DNA of 64,000 nucleotides from Solirubrobacter soli DSM 22325 (GCF_000423665.1 NZ_AUIK01000001.1:1-64000); one strand, 5' to 3'. Shown: positions 16,147 through 24,824, counted from the stretch's first letter. Made by a program: numbers and translations. The notes: generated by a model not told the origin, from the letters alone.

Positions 16147-16168
16147 GAAGTGAGTGCACACTCACTTC
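16147..16168. promoter_or_regulatory. TetR-type operator just upstream of the efflux gene
   Basis: Two perfect 10-bp half-sites, GAAGTGAGTG and CACTCACTTC, are separated by CA and end one base before the ATG at 16170. Length, symmetry and the GTGAGTG core resemble operators of TetR-family repressors of drug-efflux genes. No TetR gene is in the window, so the repressor would be encoded elsewhere. Confidence 0.7.
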
Positions 16169-16169
16169 T

Positions 16170-17588
16170 ATGTCCTCCTCCACGTCTCGCATCCGTCCGC
16201 TCTGGACGTTCGCGATCGTCTCGGTCGCGCTCTTCATGGTCGTGCTCGACAACCTCGTCGTCACGACGGCCCTGCCCTCGATCCGCGCCGAGCTGGGCGG
16301 CGGGCTCGAGGCCCTCGAATGGACGGTCAACGCCTACACGCTGTCCTTCGCCGTCCTGCTGCTCACCGGCGCCGCGCTCGGCGATCGGTTCGGCCGCCGG
16401 CGCATGTTCGTCATCGGGCTCGGGATCTTCACCGGCGCGTCCGCCCTCGCGGCGCTGGCGCCCTCGACCGACGCGCTGATCGCGGCGCGCGCGCTGCAGG
16501 GTGCAGGCGCGGCGATCGTGACCCCGCTCACGCTCACGCTGCTCTCGACCGCGTTCCCGCCTGAGAAGCGCGGCCTCGCCCTCGGCGCATGGTCCGGCAT
16601 CTCCGGTCTCGGCGTCGCGCTCGGCCCGCTCGTCGGCGGCGCCGTCGTCGACGGCATCTCCTGGCACTGGATCTTCTGGCTGAACGTGCCCACCGGCCTG
16701 GTCCTCGCCCCACTCGCCTACCGCAAGCTGACCGAGTCCTATGGCCCGTCCGACCGCCTCGACATCGGCGGCCTGGTCCTCGGCGGCGCCGGCCTGCTCG
16801 GCATCGTCTACGGCATCGTCCGCGGTGCCGAGCTCGGCTGGACCTCGACCACGGTGCTCGGCTCGCTCGTCGCCGGCGTCACGCTCCTCGCCGCCTTCGT
16901 CGCCTGGGAGCTGCGCTCCAGCGCCCCGATGCTGCCGATGCGCTTCTTCCGCAGCCGCGCCTTCTCCGCCTCCAATGGCGTCTCGTTCGCCATGTACTTC
17001 GGCGTCTTCGGCTCGATCTTCCTGCTCGCCCAGTTCTTCCAGGTCACCCAGCACATGTCCCCGCTGGAGGCCGGCCTGCGCACGCTCCCGTGGACCGCGA
17101 TGCCGATGTTCGTCGCCCCGATCGCGGGCATCCTGTCCGACCGGATCGGCTCGCGGCCGTTGATGGTCACGGGCCTGGCGCTGCAGGCGATCGCGATCGG
17201 CTGGCTGGCCGACGTCTCGACCCCGACCGTCGCCTACAGCACGCTCGTGCTCCCGTTCATCCTCGCCGGCACGGGCATGGCGCTGGTCTTCGCGCCGACC
17301 GCCAACGCCGTCCTGAAGGCCGTCCGCCCGGAGGAGGCCGGTCAGGCCTCAGGCGCGACGAACGCGATCCGCGAGATCGGCGGGACGCTGGGCGTCGCCG
17401 TGCTGGCGAGCGTCTTCGCCGCCAACGGCTCCTACGCGTCGCCGCAGGCCTTCACCGACGGCCTGACGAGCGCGGCGTGGGTGGGCGCGGCGGTGCTGGC
17501 CGCGGGCGCGCTGATCGCCCTGCTGGTGCCGGGCAATGTCCGCACCTCGGAGGCTCAGGTCGCCGAGCCGGCGGTGGCCTTGTCGTAG
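16170..17588 (+). CDS. MFS drug transporter, DHA2 (14-TMS) family
   Basis: A 472-residue integral membrane antiporter with about 14 hydrophobic helices. Motif A-like GDRFGRRRMFVIG follows helix 2, motif C-like GLGVALGPLVGGAVVDG lies in helix 5, and the start has VVLDNLVVTTALP, typical of the EmrB/QacA family. It probably exports lipophilic drugs or metabolites in exchange for protons. The ATG at 16170 is preferred because the only upstream in-frame start (TTG 16134) would place the operator inside the gene. No Shine-Dalgarno is visible at 16170. Its 3' end overlaps the acyltransferase gene by 34 bp on the other strand. Confidence 0.92.
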   Translation: MSSSTSRIRPLWTFAIVSVALFMVVLDNLVVTTALPSIRAELGGGLEALEWTVNAYTLSFAVLLLTGAALGDRFGRRRMFVIGLGIFTGASALAALAPSTDALIAARALQGAGAAIVTPLTLTLLSTAFPPEKRGLALGAWSGISGLGVALGPLVGGAVVDGISWHWIFWLNVPTGLVLAPLAYRKLTESYGPSDRLDIGGLVLGGAGLLGIVYGIVRGAELGWTSTTVLGSLVAGVTLLAAFVAWELRSSAPMLPMRFFRSRAFSASNGVSFAMYFGVFGSIFLLAQFFQVTQHMSPLEAGLRTLPWTAMPMFVAPIAGILSDRIGSRPLMVTGLALQAIAIGWLADVSTPTVAYSTLVLPFILAGTGMALVFAPTANAVLKAVRPEEAGQASGATNAIREIGGTLGVAVLASVFAANGSYASPQAFTDGLTSAAWVGAAVLAAGALIALLVPGNVRTSEAQVAEPAVALS

Positions 17589-18280
17589 AGCGCGCGAACC
17601 TCGGCGAAGATGGCGTCGGCCGCGGCCTGCTCCTGGTCGCGCGTCGGCGCATCGACGCGTTCGTAGGCGAAGGGCTCGCCGTAGTAGACGGTGACCTTCG
17701 GGAACTGCAGGCGCTTCCAGTTGCGGACGTGGGAGGACCCGACGATCGCGACCGGCACGATGGGAGCGCCGCTGAGCAGCGCAAGGCGGCCGATTCCGCG
17801 GCGGGGCTTGGTCGAGAGCTCCCCGGTGCGGGAGCGGCCGCCTTCGGCGTACATGGCCATCGTGTCGCCGCGGTCGAGCACGGTGACCGCGGTGACGAAC
17901 GCCTCCTCGTCGGCGAAGCCGCGTCTGACCGGGAAGACGCCGCCCGGCGAGAAGACCTTCTCCATCGGCGGCTTGAACAGCTGCGACTTGGCCATGAAGT
18001 GGACCTTGCGCCGCAGCGCCACGCCGAGGAAGAAGTGATCCAGGAAGCTGAAGTGATTCGGCGCGAGGATCACGGGCCCTGTCGCCGGGACCCGCTCCGG
18101 GTTGTGGTTGCGCGCGCGGAAGAAGATCCACGCCATCAGGCTCATCAGGATCCGGACGACCTCGTAGACGAAGTTCGGCCGGTGCGTGCGCGTGCGCCGG
18201 TGGAAGCGGTCGAAGGCCTCCGCGGGGCGCGGGTCCTTATACGCCGATTCCTTGATCTCGACGAGATCGGGCTGGCTCAT
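17555..18280 (-). CDS. PlsC-like 1-acylglycerol-3-phosphate acyltransferase
   Basis: A 241-residue acyltransferase. Motif I is NHFSFLD, motif II lies around GVFPVRRGFADE and motif III is YAEGGRSRTGE, with a hydrophobic segment (VVRILMSLMAWIFF) that anchors it to the membrane. It probably acylates lysophosphatidic acid or a related lysolipid in membrane lipid synthesis. The ATG start is followed by an uninterrupted family match. It is convergent with the efflux gene (34-bp overlap) and divergent from the biotinyl-protein gene. Confidence 0.9.
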   Translation of the reverse strand: MSQPDLVEIKESAYKDPRPAEAFDRFHRRTRTHRPNFVYEVVRILMSLMAWIFFRARNHNPERVPATGPVILAPNHFSFLDHFFLGVALRRKVHFMAKSQLFKPPMEKVFSPGGVFPVRRGFADEEAFVTAVTVLDRGDTMAMYAEGGRSRTGELSTKPRRGIGRLALLSGAPIVPVAIVGSSHVRNWKRLQFPKVTVYYGEPFAYERVDAPTRDQEQAAADAIFAEVRALYDKATAGSAT

Positions 18281-18309
18281 TAGGGGAAAGTATGCCCAAG
18301 CGGCGGGTA

Positions 18310-18345
18310 GCGGCGGGCGGGTCGTCCAGGAGTCCCGCCCGCCGC
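18310..18345. promoter_or_regulatory. Strong 12-bp GC hairpin in a divergent gap
   Basis: Perfect 12-bp arms (18310-18321 and 18334-18345) enclose a 12-base loop and are followed by TTCCT on the plus strand. It lies between divergent genes, so it does not follow any visible gene. It may be an attenuator in a long leader of the biotinyl-protein gene or a repeat element. The rest of the 215-bp gap shows no gene. Confidence 0.6.
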
Positions 18346-18427
18346 TTCCTATCGCCGGTTCGCCGTCCGCCGCGGGAGGAGAGGTCGCGACGTACAGCGA
18401 TGTGAATGGTGCCGATGGAGCGCGTCA

Positions 18428-18446
18428 ACACGTATCGACTACGTGT
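18428..18446. promoter_or_regulatory. Candidate operator upstream of the biotinyl-protein gene
   Basis: ACACGTA and TACGTGT form perfect 7-bp half-sites around the spacer TCGAC. It lies 49 bp upstream of the chosen GTG (18496). A -10-like TATATC (18481-18486) lies between, which would again give a nearly leaderless start. Confidence 0.5.
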
Positions 18447-18495
18447 ACGCAATAGGTGGGGCAACCGTCGACCGGGTGTCTATATCGTGCGGTTC

Positions 18496-18708
18496 GTGGC
18501 CAACGTCGAAGCAAACATCACGGGCACCGTCTGGAAGATCGAGGTGGCCGTCGGGGACGAGATCACCGAGGGAGACGTCGTCGTGATCCTCGAGTCGATG
18601 AAGATGGAGATGCCGATCGAGTCCGAGGACGACGGCACCGTCGCCGAGATCCTCGTCGCGGAGGGCCAATCCGTGCAGGAGGGCGACGTCCTCGTCGTCC
18701 TCTCCTAG
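18496..18708 (+). CDS. Stand-alone biotin carboxyl carrier protein
   Basis: A 70-residue biotinyl/lipoyl domain with the biotinylation motif ESMKMEMP; the Lys is the attachment site. The fold is complete from VANVEANITGTVWKIEV to GDVLVVLS, so the protein is this domain alone. GTG 18496 is chosen because the domain begins there; GTG 18487 is an alternative. It would carry carboxybiotin between a biotin carboxylase and a carboxyltransferase such as the one at 6392-7939, and neither subunit is adjacent. An enoyl-CoA hydratase gene follows after 2 bp. Confidence 0.88.
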   Translation: MANVEANITGTVWKIEVAVGDEITEGDVVVILESMKMEMPIESEDDGTVAEILVAEGQSVQEGDVLVVLS

Positions 18709-18710
18709 CC

Positions 18711-19475
18711 ATGGGCTCGGTGGTCGTCGACGCCCCGGCCGACGGCGTCGCGCGGGTGACGATCGCCAACCCGGCCAAGCGCAACGCGCTCGACCGGGGC
18801 GTGCTCGACGGGCTGGTCTCGGCCTTCGGTGCGGTGGACGCGCGGTGCGTCGTGCTCACCGGTGAGGGCAGCGTCTTCTCGGCGGGCTACGACATCGCCG
18901 ACCTCTCGACCGACCACCTGGCCGAGGAGGCGGCGGAGCTGCTGACGCATCCGTTCGAGGCGGCGCTCGCCGCTCTGGACGCCGTCCCGGTCCCGGTCGT
19001 CGCCGCTCTGGGCGGGCACGCGTTCGGGGGCGGGCTCGAGCTGGCGGTCGCGTGCGACCTGCGGATCTGTGCCCCGAAAGCCCGGTTGGGGATGCCACCC
19101 GCGCGGCTCGGCGTCGTCTACTCGCCCACGGGCCTGCGTCGCTTCGTCGACGCGATCGGCTCCGCCCGCACCCGCGAGCTCTTCCTCACGGCGCGGCCGG
19201 TCTCGTCCGGCGAGGCGCTCTCCTGGGGACTGGTGAACGAGGTCACGTCGGACCCGGCCGCCCGGGCCGTCGCGCTGGCGGCGGAGATCGCCGCGCTGTC
19301 CCCGCTCTCGGTGCGCGGCAACAAACGCGTCCTGCAGGCCCTCGTCCCACCGCTCGACCCAGCGCTGGAGGCCGAGGTGAACGCGCTCCGCGACGAGGCG
19401 TTCCGCTCGGCCGACTTCGCCGAGGGCGTCCGCGCGTTCATCGAGAAGCGCGCGCCGCGCTGGCGAGGGCGCTGA
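18711..19475 (+). CDS. Enoyl-CoA hydratase/isomerase family protein
   Basis: A 254-residue crotonase. Oxyanion-hole segments are SVFSAGYDIADL and GGHAFGGGLELAVACDL, the latter retaining a Glu in GGGLELA at the usual first catalytic position. The second Glu position lies in MPPARLGVVYS and lacks Glu, so it may be an isomerase or another crotonase rather than a full hydratase. It begins 2 bp after the biotinyl-protein stop and is probably co-transcribed. The 161 bp that follow it hold GC-rich sequence with no gene. Confidence 0.9.
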   Translation: MGSVVVDAPADGVARVTIANPAKRNALDRGVLDGLVSAFGAVDARCVVLTGEGSVFSAGYDIADLSTDHLAEEAAELLTHPFEAALAALDAVPVPVVAALGGHAFGGGLELAVACDLRICAPKARLGMPPARLGVVYSPTGLRRFVDAIGSARTRELFLTARPVSSGEALSWGLVNEVTSDPAARAVALAAEIAALSPLSVRGNKRVLQALVPPLDPALEAEVNALRDEAFRSADFAEGVRAFIEKRAPRWRGR

Positions 19476-19636
19476 CCGCACGCGACGGGGGCGCCGCGCC
19501 CGCGCGGCCTCGCCGCGCCCGTCCGCCCGGCGGCCCCCGGCCGCTTCGCGGAGCCGTCCGGCGCGGCCCGTACCTTCCGGCAAACGAGCCCACTCGAATA
19601 CCCGGGCCGTACGGCGGCCCAGGGGAGGAAGCCTGG

Positions 19637-20869
19637 ATGCTGGATCTCGAGGACCGCCTGGACGAGCTGAATCAGCTCGGTCTGCACCAGCGCATGCGGA
19701 TGGTCTCCGGACCGCAGGGCCCGCGGGTGGTGCTGGACGGGCGGCCGGTGCTGTTGCTGTGCTCCGGGAACGCGCTCGGGCTCGCGGACCATCCGAAGGT
19801 GCGCCAGGCGGCCGCGGACGCGGCGATGCGTTGGGGCGTGGGCGCCGGCGCGGCGCGCGTGTCGAGCGGGACGATGACGCTCCACCGCCGCCTCGAGGAG
19901 CGCTTGGCCTCCTTCACCGGCCGGCGGGCGGCGCTGCTGTTCGGCAGCGGCGCGATGGCCAACATGGGCGTGATCGCGGCGCTCGCGCGACGTGGTGAGA
20001 TCGTGCTGCACGACGAGCTCAGCCACTCGTCGATCGTCGACGGCTGCCGGCTCTCGGGCGCCGAGGTGATGGCCTACCGGCACGCCGACGCCGAGCACCT
20101 CGCCTGGACGCTGCGCCAGTGCGACGGCCGCGCGACCCTGATCGCCACCGACGGGATGTTCGGCATGGACGGCGACGTCGCGCCGCTGCGCGAGATCGTC
20201 GAGCTCGCCCGCCGCCATGACGCCCGCGTGCTGGTCGACGAGGCGCACGCCCTCGGCGCCCTCGGCCCCGGTGGGCGCGGCGCGGTCGCCGAGGCGGGCC
20301 TCGTGGGTGAGGTCGACATCATCACCGGGACGTTGGGCAAGGCGCTCGGCTCCTACGGCGGCTTCGTCGCCTGCGACCACGTCACCGCCCGCTTCCTCGT
20401 GCACTCCGCCCGCACGCTCCTCTACTCCACCGCGCTGCCGCCCGTGGCCGCCGCCGCCGCGATGGCCGCCCTCGACCTGCTCGAGGAGCAGCCCCGCCGC
20501 GTGGACAAGCTGCGCACGAACGCGGAGGCGCTGCGCGACGGCCTCGCCCGCGAAGGCTTCGAGGTGTCGGGCGCCGCCGCCCACGTCGTCCCGCTCGTCG
20601 TCGGCGACGCCGACCTCGCCTGCCGGATCGTCGACCACGCACTCGAGCTCGGCGTCTTCGCCGAGGCGGTCCGCCCACCCGCCGTCCCCGAAGGCACCGC
20701 CCGCGTGCGCCTCTCGGCCATGGCCTCCCACACCCGCCAGGAGCTGCGCGGCGCGGCCACCGCGCTGGGCCGCGCGGCCCTGCGGGCGGGCTTCCGCCCG
20801 GGGGCCGGCATCCCCGTCGCGGCCGCCCACGTCTTCGACGGCGAATCGCCCGCCCTGCGCGCCGCCTGA
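19637..20869 (+). CDS. Alpha-oxoamine synthase, BioF/KBL-like
   Basis: A 410-residue PLP enzyme of the group that includes 8-amino-7-oxononanoate synthase, 2-amino-3-ketobutyrate CoA ligase and serine palmitoyltransferase. Markers are RVSSGTMTLHRRLEERLA, the PLP-contact DEAHALGALGPGGRG and the Schiff-base Lys in TGTLGKALGSYGGF. Such enzymes condense an amino acid with an acyl-CoA and release CO2. A good ribosome site (GGGGAGGAAG, about 19622-19631) precedes the ATG. The acyl-CoA substrate and a role in biotin synthesis are not determined. A C-terminal tail of about 30 residues is extra. Confidence 0.9.
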   Translation: MLDLEDRLDELNQLGLHQRMRMVSGPQGPRVVLDGRPVLLLCSGNALGLADHPKVRQAAADAAMRWGVGAGAARVSSGTMTLHRRLEERLASFTGRRAALLFGSGAMANMGVIAALARRGEIVLHDELSHSSIVDGCRLSGAEVMAYRHADAEHLAWTLRQCDGRATLIATDGMFGMDGDVAPLREIVELARRHDARVLVDEAHALGALGPGGRGAVAEAGLVGEVDIITGTLGKALGSYGGFVACDHVTARFLVHSARTLLYSTALPPVAAAAAMAALDLLEEQPRRVDKLRTNAEALRDGLAREGFEVSGAAAHVVPLVVGDADLACRIVDHALELGVFAEAVRPPAVPEGTARVRLSAMASHTRQELRGAATALGRAALRAGFRPGAGIPVAAAHVFDGESPALRAA

Positions 20870-21010
20870 CCACCCGCGGCGAGGCGCGATCGCCCGCTGG
20901 CGCGCCTCGCCGCGGCGCCGCTTCGCCCGGACCGTGTGTCCAACACCCGCCCGCGAATCTCGGCCACGCGTCCAACCTGGATCCCGCGCGGGCGCAATTC
21001 AATGCCGGGT

Positions 21011-21205
21011 ATGGCCGCCGCAGAGCTCCACGTCGTCCCGCACACCGCGACCGGTGGGTGGACCATCGCGACCGCAGCGGGGCCGATCTGGTTCGCGACG
21101 CTGGATGAAGCGCAGGAAACGGCGCTCAACCAGGCCCGCCGCTACGACACGCCCGTGTTCCTGCACGACCGGTATCACCGGGTGCGCAGGATCACTTACG
21201 CGTAA
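21011..21205 (+). CDS. DUF2188-like small protein
   Basis: A 64-residue protein with the DUF2188 pattern: ELHVVPHTATGGWTI, then DEAQETALNQARRYDTPVFLHDR and a basic end. Such proteins are small soluble domains of unknown function, often near stress genes. An in-frame ATG at 21002 would add three residues; neither start has a clear ribosome site. Its last 10 bp overlap the convergent BKACE-2 gene. Confidence 0.7.
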   Translation: MAAAELHVVPHTATGGWTIATAAGPIWFATLDEAQETALNQARRYDTPVFLHDRYHRVRRITYA

Positions 21206-21897
21206 CGCAGGACCGTCTCCACGACGAGGGCCGCGTTGTCGGGAGCGCGGCGCCCGTCGGGGAGCGTCAGGACGTCCTCGAGCCCGATCCGGATCTCGCG
21301 GCCGATCAGGACCGCCGCGTCGAGCACGGCCCAGGTCGCCGGCCCGACGCCGTGGTGGAGCCGGGGAGCGCGGACGAAGACGCGGTCGAGCGCGGCGTCG
21401 ATGTCGCGGGCGGTCGCGACGGCCTCGTCGGCGTTCTCGGTGCGCGGCTCGACGAGCACGCGCCGCACCTGGACGCCGCTCTCGGCGAGGATCTCGGCGT
21501 CGCGGGCGGTCCACACACCCGCCTCGATGCCGATCCCGCGCGCGGTGACGAGGTCGGCCAGCTCGCGCCAGCCCTCCTCGCTCAGGTTCAGCGAGATCAG
21601 GTCCGGCGTCGCCGTCCACTCGGAGATCATCCGCGCGCGGACATCGACGTCGCCGCCGGTGATCCACAGGCCGGTGGAGAAGGAGATCTCGATACCCGGG
21701 GCGGCCTCGCGCATCGCGACCACCGCGGCGGCGATGTCGCGGGGATCGAGCGACTCGTGTCCCTCGCGGTCGCGCGGGTGCGCGTGCAGCGAGACCGCGC
21801 CCGCGGCCACGCACGCCCGCGCCGCCTCCGCCAACTCGGCCGGCGAGCGCGGGACGCCCGTCTCGTGGTCGCCGTTCAGGCAGGCCTGGAGGACCAT
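21196..21897 (-). CDS. Short BKACE-family enzyme
   Basis: A 233-residue member of the beta-keto acid cleavage enzyme family, about 50 residues shorter than usual and than its paralogue at 4340-5191. The metal-ligand motif reads SLHAHPRD and the C-terminal GLEDVLTLPDGRRAPDN is kept, so the active site looks intact. The ATG at 21897 begins MVLQACLNGDHE, equivalent to the first strand of the family barrel. It overlaps the preceding membrane-protein gene by 22 bp. It may handle a different beta-keto acid from the longer paralogue. Confidence 0.85.
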   Translation of the reverse strand: MVLQACLNGDHETGVPRSPAELAEAARACVAAGAVSLHAHPRDREGHESLDPRDIAAAVVAMREAAPGIEISFSTGLWITGGDVDVRARMISEWTATPDLISLNLSEEGWRELADLVTARGIGIEAGVWTARDAEILAESGVQVRRVLVEPRTENADEAVATARDIDAALDRVFVRAPRLHHGVGPATWAVLDAAVLIGREIRIGLEDVLTLPDGRRAPDNAALVVETVLRYA

Positions 21898-22490
21898 GCC
21901 ACCGGAGCCGAGACCAGAGCCAACAACAACGCGCACGCCAGGAACGTCCAACGCGTCCCCACCCACGGGATCAGCCCGAGCGTCGCCGCGAAGTTCCCCA
22001 CGAGCCCGCCCGCCGTGCCGAGCGCGTAGAGCCGTCCCGTCACGTCACCCGCCGCGGAGACCGAGCGCATCCGCAGCCGGATCGCCCACGGCGACAGTGC
22101 ACCCAGCACGAGCACCGGCGGCGCCACGAGCACGATCTGCACGAACAGCGAGCCCGAGAACTCGCCCAGCGAGTCCTCGGTCACGTTCAGCAGCGGGATC
22201 GCCAGCAGCGGGATCAACGCGACCAACGCCGCGCCGAGCAATGCCATCCGCGCCAGCCCGCGGGCGTGCGGGTGACGATCCGCGAGCCGCCCGCCGACCC
22301 AGTACCCGCCCGCCAAGGCGACCAGCACGATCGCGATCGTGTTCGCCCACACCACGGTCGACGCCCCGAAGGCGGGCGCGATCAGCCGCGCCGCGGCGAT
22401 CTCCGCGCCCAGCGTCGAGATGCCGGCAACGAAGACGATCCCCTCGGGGAACCCCCACGGCTCCTTGCGCACGCCGACGGCCGCGCTCAT
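21876..22490 (-). CDS. Membrane-only paralogue of fused spermidine synthase-like protein
   Basis: A 204-residue integral membrane protein with about six helices. Its sequence closely follows the N-terminal half of the neighbouring 507-residue protein: STLGAEIAAARLIAPAFG, VVWANTIAIVLVAL and GGRLADRHPHA all align with that protein. It lacks the C-terminal methyltransferase-like domain. It starts in an ATGA overlap with that neighbour, so the pair arose by tandem duplication and domain loss and is probably co-translated. The two may form a complex. Confidence 0.88.
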   Translation of the reverse strand: MSAAVGVRKEPWGFPEGIVFVAGISTLGAEIAAARLIAPAFGASTVVWANTIAIVLVALAGGYWVGGRLADRHPHARGLARMALLGAALVALIPLLAIPLLNVTEDSLGEFSGSLFVQIVLVAPPVLVLGALSPWAIRLRMRSVSAAGDVTGRLYALGTAGGLVGNFAATLGLIPWVGTRWTFLACALLLALVSAPVAWSSRPA

Positions 22491-24010
22491 GACCCACCCT
22501 CCGCCGCGTACGTGACGATCGAGGCATCGATCAGCCACTCGACCGGCGCGCGGTCGTCGGTGAAGACCGTCCCGCCGCGCAGCGCCGGCGCGATCAGCCC
22601 CGCGTTGATCGCCGCCAGCGACGTCAGGTCGCCCGGCAGCGGCGCCTCGCGCACCGCCTCGGCGCTCAGTTGCGAGTCGGAGGCGATGACGAGCGAGTTC
22701 AAGTTCTGGATCGGATCGCGGGCGACGTGCGCGAACACCTTCCCGAGCGTCGCGCTCAGCGCCTTCTCGAGCTCCTGCGACTCCTCGGGATGGCCGACGT
22801 TGATGATCACCGACCCGCCGGGGTTCAAGCGGTCCCGGACGAGCGAGAAGAACTCCCGCGTCGTCAGGTAGAACGGGATGTACGGCTGCCGGTACGCGTC
22901 GACGAAGATCGAGTCGTACTTCTCGGACGTCGACCGCAGGAACGGCCGCGCGTCCTCGGCGAACTCCCGCAGCTGCGGCCGTGCTTCGAGCCCGAAGTAC
23001 TTCCGCCCGATCTTGAACAGCTCCGGGTCGATGTCGACGGCGTCCACCCGCGTGTCCGGGAAGTAGTGCGCGTACGCCCGCGGCACCGTCCCGCCCGCCG
23101 TGCCCAACGCGGCGATCCGCGCCGGCGGCCGCCCCGAGCCCGTCGCGAACGGCAGCACGAGGAACCCGTCCCAGTAGCCGCCCGTCAGCACGGTGTCCGG
23201 CCGCCACAGCGAGTGGATCGCCTGCCCCTCGTTGAGTTCGAGCTTGCGCGTGCCGTCGGCCTCCTCGACCACCCGCGCGTACTGGTACGGCGTCTCCTTC
23301 TCGTAGAGCACGCGCCCGTCCTCGGCCGGCTTGGTCGTCCCCACCGGCAGCGCCAGCGCCGCCAGGAGCAGCACCGGCACGATCACGAACCGCCCGCCGA
23401 GTCGCAGCCCGGAGACCAAGGCCGGAACGCAGGCGAGGACGAGGAACGTCCGCTGCGTCCCGATCGCCTCGATCGCCCACAGCGACACGAAGAACACGCC
23501 GATCAAGGAGCCGACGGTCGAGAGCGCGTAGAGCCGCCCCGCCACCACGCCCGACTCCTCCACCGACTCCAGCTTGAGCCGCGTCGCCCACGGCGATACC
23601 GCCCCCAGCAACAGCAGCGGCACCGCCACCAGGACCAAGGTCCCGAACAGCGACGCCGTGAACGCGCCGACGCTCAGCTCGTCGAACGCGCTCACCGACA
23701 GCGAGAGGAACGGGTGCGCGATGAACGGCACGATCGCCAGCAGCGCGCTCCCCAGCAGGACCAGCGCGTTCAGGGCCCGCGGGTCGGGCCGCCGGTCCGC
23801 CAGCCGCCCGCCCAGCCAGTACCCGACCGACAGCGCCAGCAGCACGACCGCGATCGTGTTCGCCCAGATCACGGTCGAGGACCCGAAGAACGGCGCCATC
23901 AGCCGCTGGGCGGCGATCTCCGCCCCCAGCGTGCTCATACCCACCGCGAAGACGAGGGTCTCCAGCGGCAGCGCCAGGCCCTTCGCGGCGCTCGACCGAA
24001 GCGCTGTCAC
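22487..24010 (-). CDS. Membrane-fused spermidine synthase-like protein
   Basis: A 507-residue protein. About seven hydrophobic helices (1-225) are fused to a spermidine-synthase/class I methyltransferase fold (about 235-500). The latter has the nucleotide-binding stretch AALGTAGGTVPRAY, the acidic VDAVDIDPELF and the catalytic-region DSIFVDAYRQPYIPF. The aminopropyltransferase gatekeeper motif is not conserved, so polyamine synthesis is not assured. GTG 24010 is chosen because the upstream space up to the rubredoxin stop contains no other start. The gene lies 10 bp from rubredoxin, suggesting an operon. Confidence 0.88.
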   Translation of the reverse strand: MTALRSSAAKGLALPLETLVFAVGMSTLGAEIAAQRLMAPFFGSSTVIWANTIAVVLLALSVGYWLGGRLADRRPDPRALNALVLLGSALLAIVPFIAHPFLSLSVSAFDELSVGAFTASLFGTLVLVAVPLLLLGAVSPWATRLKLESVEESGVVAGRLYALSTVGSLIGVFFVSLWAIEAIGTQRTFLVLACVPALVSGLRLGGRFVIVPVLLLAALALPVGTTKPAEDGRVLYEKETPYQYARVVEEADGTRKLELNEGQAIHSLWRPDTVLTGGYWDGFLVLPFATGSGRPPARIAALGTAGGTVPRAYAHYFPDTRVDAVDIDPELFKIGRKYFGLEARPQLREFAEDARPFLRSTSEKYDSIFVDAYRQPYIPFYLTTREFFSLVRDRLNPGGSVIINVGHPEESQELEKALSATLGKVFAHVARDPIQNLNSLVIASDSQLSAEAVREAPLPGDLTSLAAINAGLIAPALRGGTVFTDDRAPVEWLIDASIVTYAAEGGS

Positions 24011-24020
24011 AAACGCAAAT

Positions 24021-24200
24021 CTAGCCTTCGTAAGGCGAAAAGTCCGCCTTACGGGCGCCGCAGACCGGGCAGTACCAGTCCGACGGGATGTCCTCGAACG
24101 CCGTCCCGGCCGGGATTCCCCCGTCGGGGTCGCCCTCCGCGGGGTCGTAGATGAAGCCACACGATTCGCAGATCCATTGCCGGCCGGTGTCGGTACTCAT
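24021..24200 (-). CDS. Rubredoxin
   Basis: A 59-residue rubredoxin with the two iron-binding knuckles [10 protein letters not shown] and CPVCGARK and the conserved [18 protein letters not shown] loop. It is a one-electron carrier with a single Fe(Cys)4 centre. Partners may be a hydroxylase, a rubrerythrin-like protein or the P450; none is adjacent. It is divergent from the NUDIX gene, with 24 bp between them. Confidence 0.95.
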   Translation of the reverse strand: MSTDTGRQWICESCGFIYDPAEGDPDGGIPAGTAFEDIPSDWYCPVCGARKADFSPYEG

Positions 24201-24212
24201 TCGCGCGCATAT

Positions 24213-24218
24213 TAGGCT
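24213..24218 (+). promoter_or_regulatory. -10 element for the NUDIX gene
   Basis: TAGGCT ends six bases before the ATG at 24225, inside a 24-bp divergent gap with no room for a leader or a ribosome site. Confidence 0.5.
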
Positions 24219-24224
24219 GCCCCA

Positions 24225-24824
24225 ATGACGCGAGGTCCCGAGCCAGGCACGATCCTCAACGAGAGCGGCGAACCGACGCCACCGCGACTCGCCGCCACGG
24301 TGGTCGTCCTGCGCGGCGGTTCGGAGCGGCTCGAGGTGCTGATGGGGCAGCGCACGCCGAAGGCGCGCTTCATGGGCGGCGCCTGGGTCTTCCCCGGCGG
24401 TTCGGTCGACGGCGACGAGGACCTGCGGGCGACCGCGGTCCGCGAGGTCGCCGAGGAAGTGCAGATCGCGCTGCCCGATCCGACGGCGCTCGTCCCCTTC
24501 GCGCGCTGGATCACGCCGCCCGAGGTGTCGATCCGCTTCGACACCTACTTCTTCCTCGCCCCCGCGCCCGAGGGCGCCGAGGCGATCCCGGACGGCCAGG
24601 AGATCGTCGACGCCCGCTGGTTCGAGCCCAAGCGGGCGCTGGAGGGCTCTGAGGCGGGCGAGCTGCTGATGGTCTTCCCCACGATCAAGAACCTCGAGGT
24701 GCTCGCCCGCTTCGACACCGCCGACGCGCTGCTCGAGTGGGCCGCCACGCATGAGGTCCGCCCCGTGCAGCCGCGCGTGGAAGGCCAGGGCGAGGCGGCG
24801 CGGATCGTCCTCGACGATCAATGA
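24225..24824 (+). CDS. NUDIX hydrolase
   Basis: A 199-residue NUDIX-fold protein. The box runs from [23 protein letters not shown] and keeps the metal-binding REVAEE core. The WVFPGGSVD entry and the later [16 protein letters not shown] match the acyl-CoA pyrophosphatase-like branch (NUDT7/NUDT19-like), so a CoA-type substrate is plausible in this context. Other nucleoside diphosphates remain possible. It overlaps the epimerase ATG by 4 bp. Confidence 0.9.
   Translation: MTRGPEPGTILNESGEPTPPRLAATVVVLRGGSERLEVLMGQRTPKARFMGGAWVFPGGSVDGDEDLRATAVREVAEEVQIALPDPTALVPFARWITPPEVSIRFDTYFFLAPAPEGAEAIPDGQEIVDARWFEPKRALEGSEAGELLMVFPTIKNLEVLARFDTADALLEWAATHEVRPVQPRVEGQGEAARIVLDDQ

Noticed and set aside
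16134..16170. TTG at 16134 as the start of the efflux protein, or its TTGACG as a -35 box
   Set aside because: The ATG at 16170 fits the family start better, and no -10 lies at a proper distance from the TTGACG.
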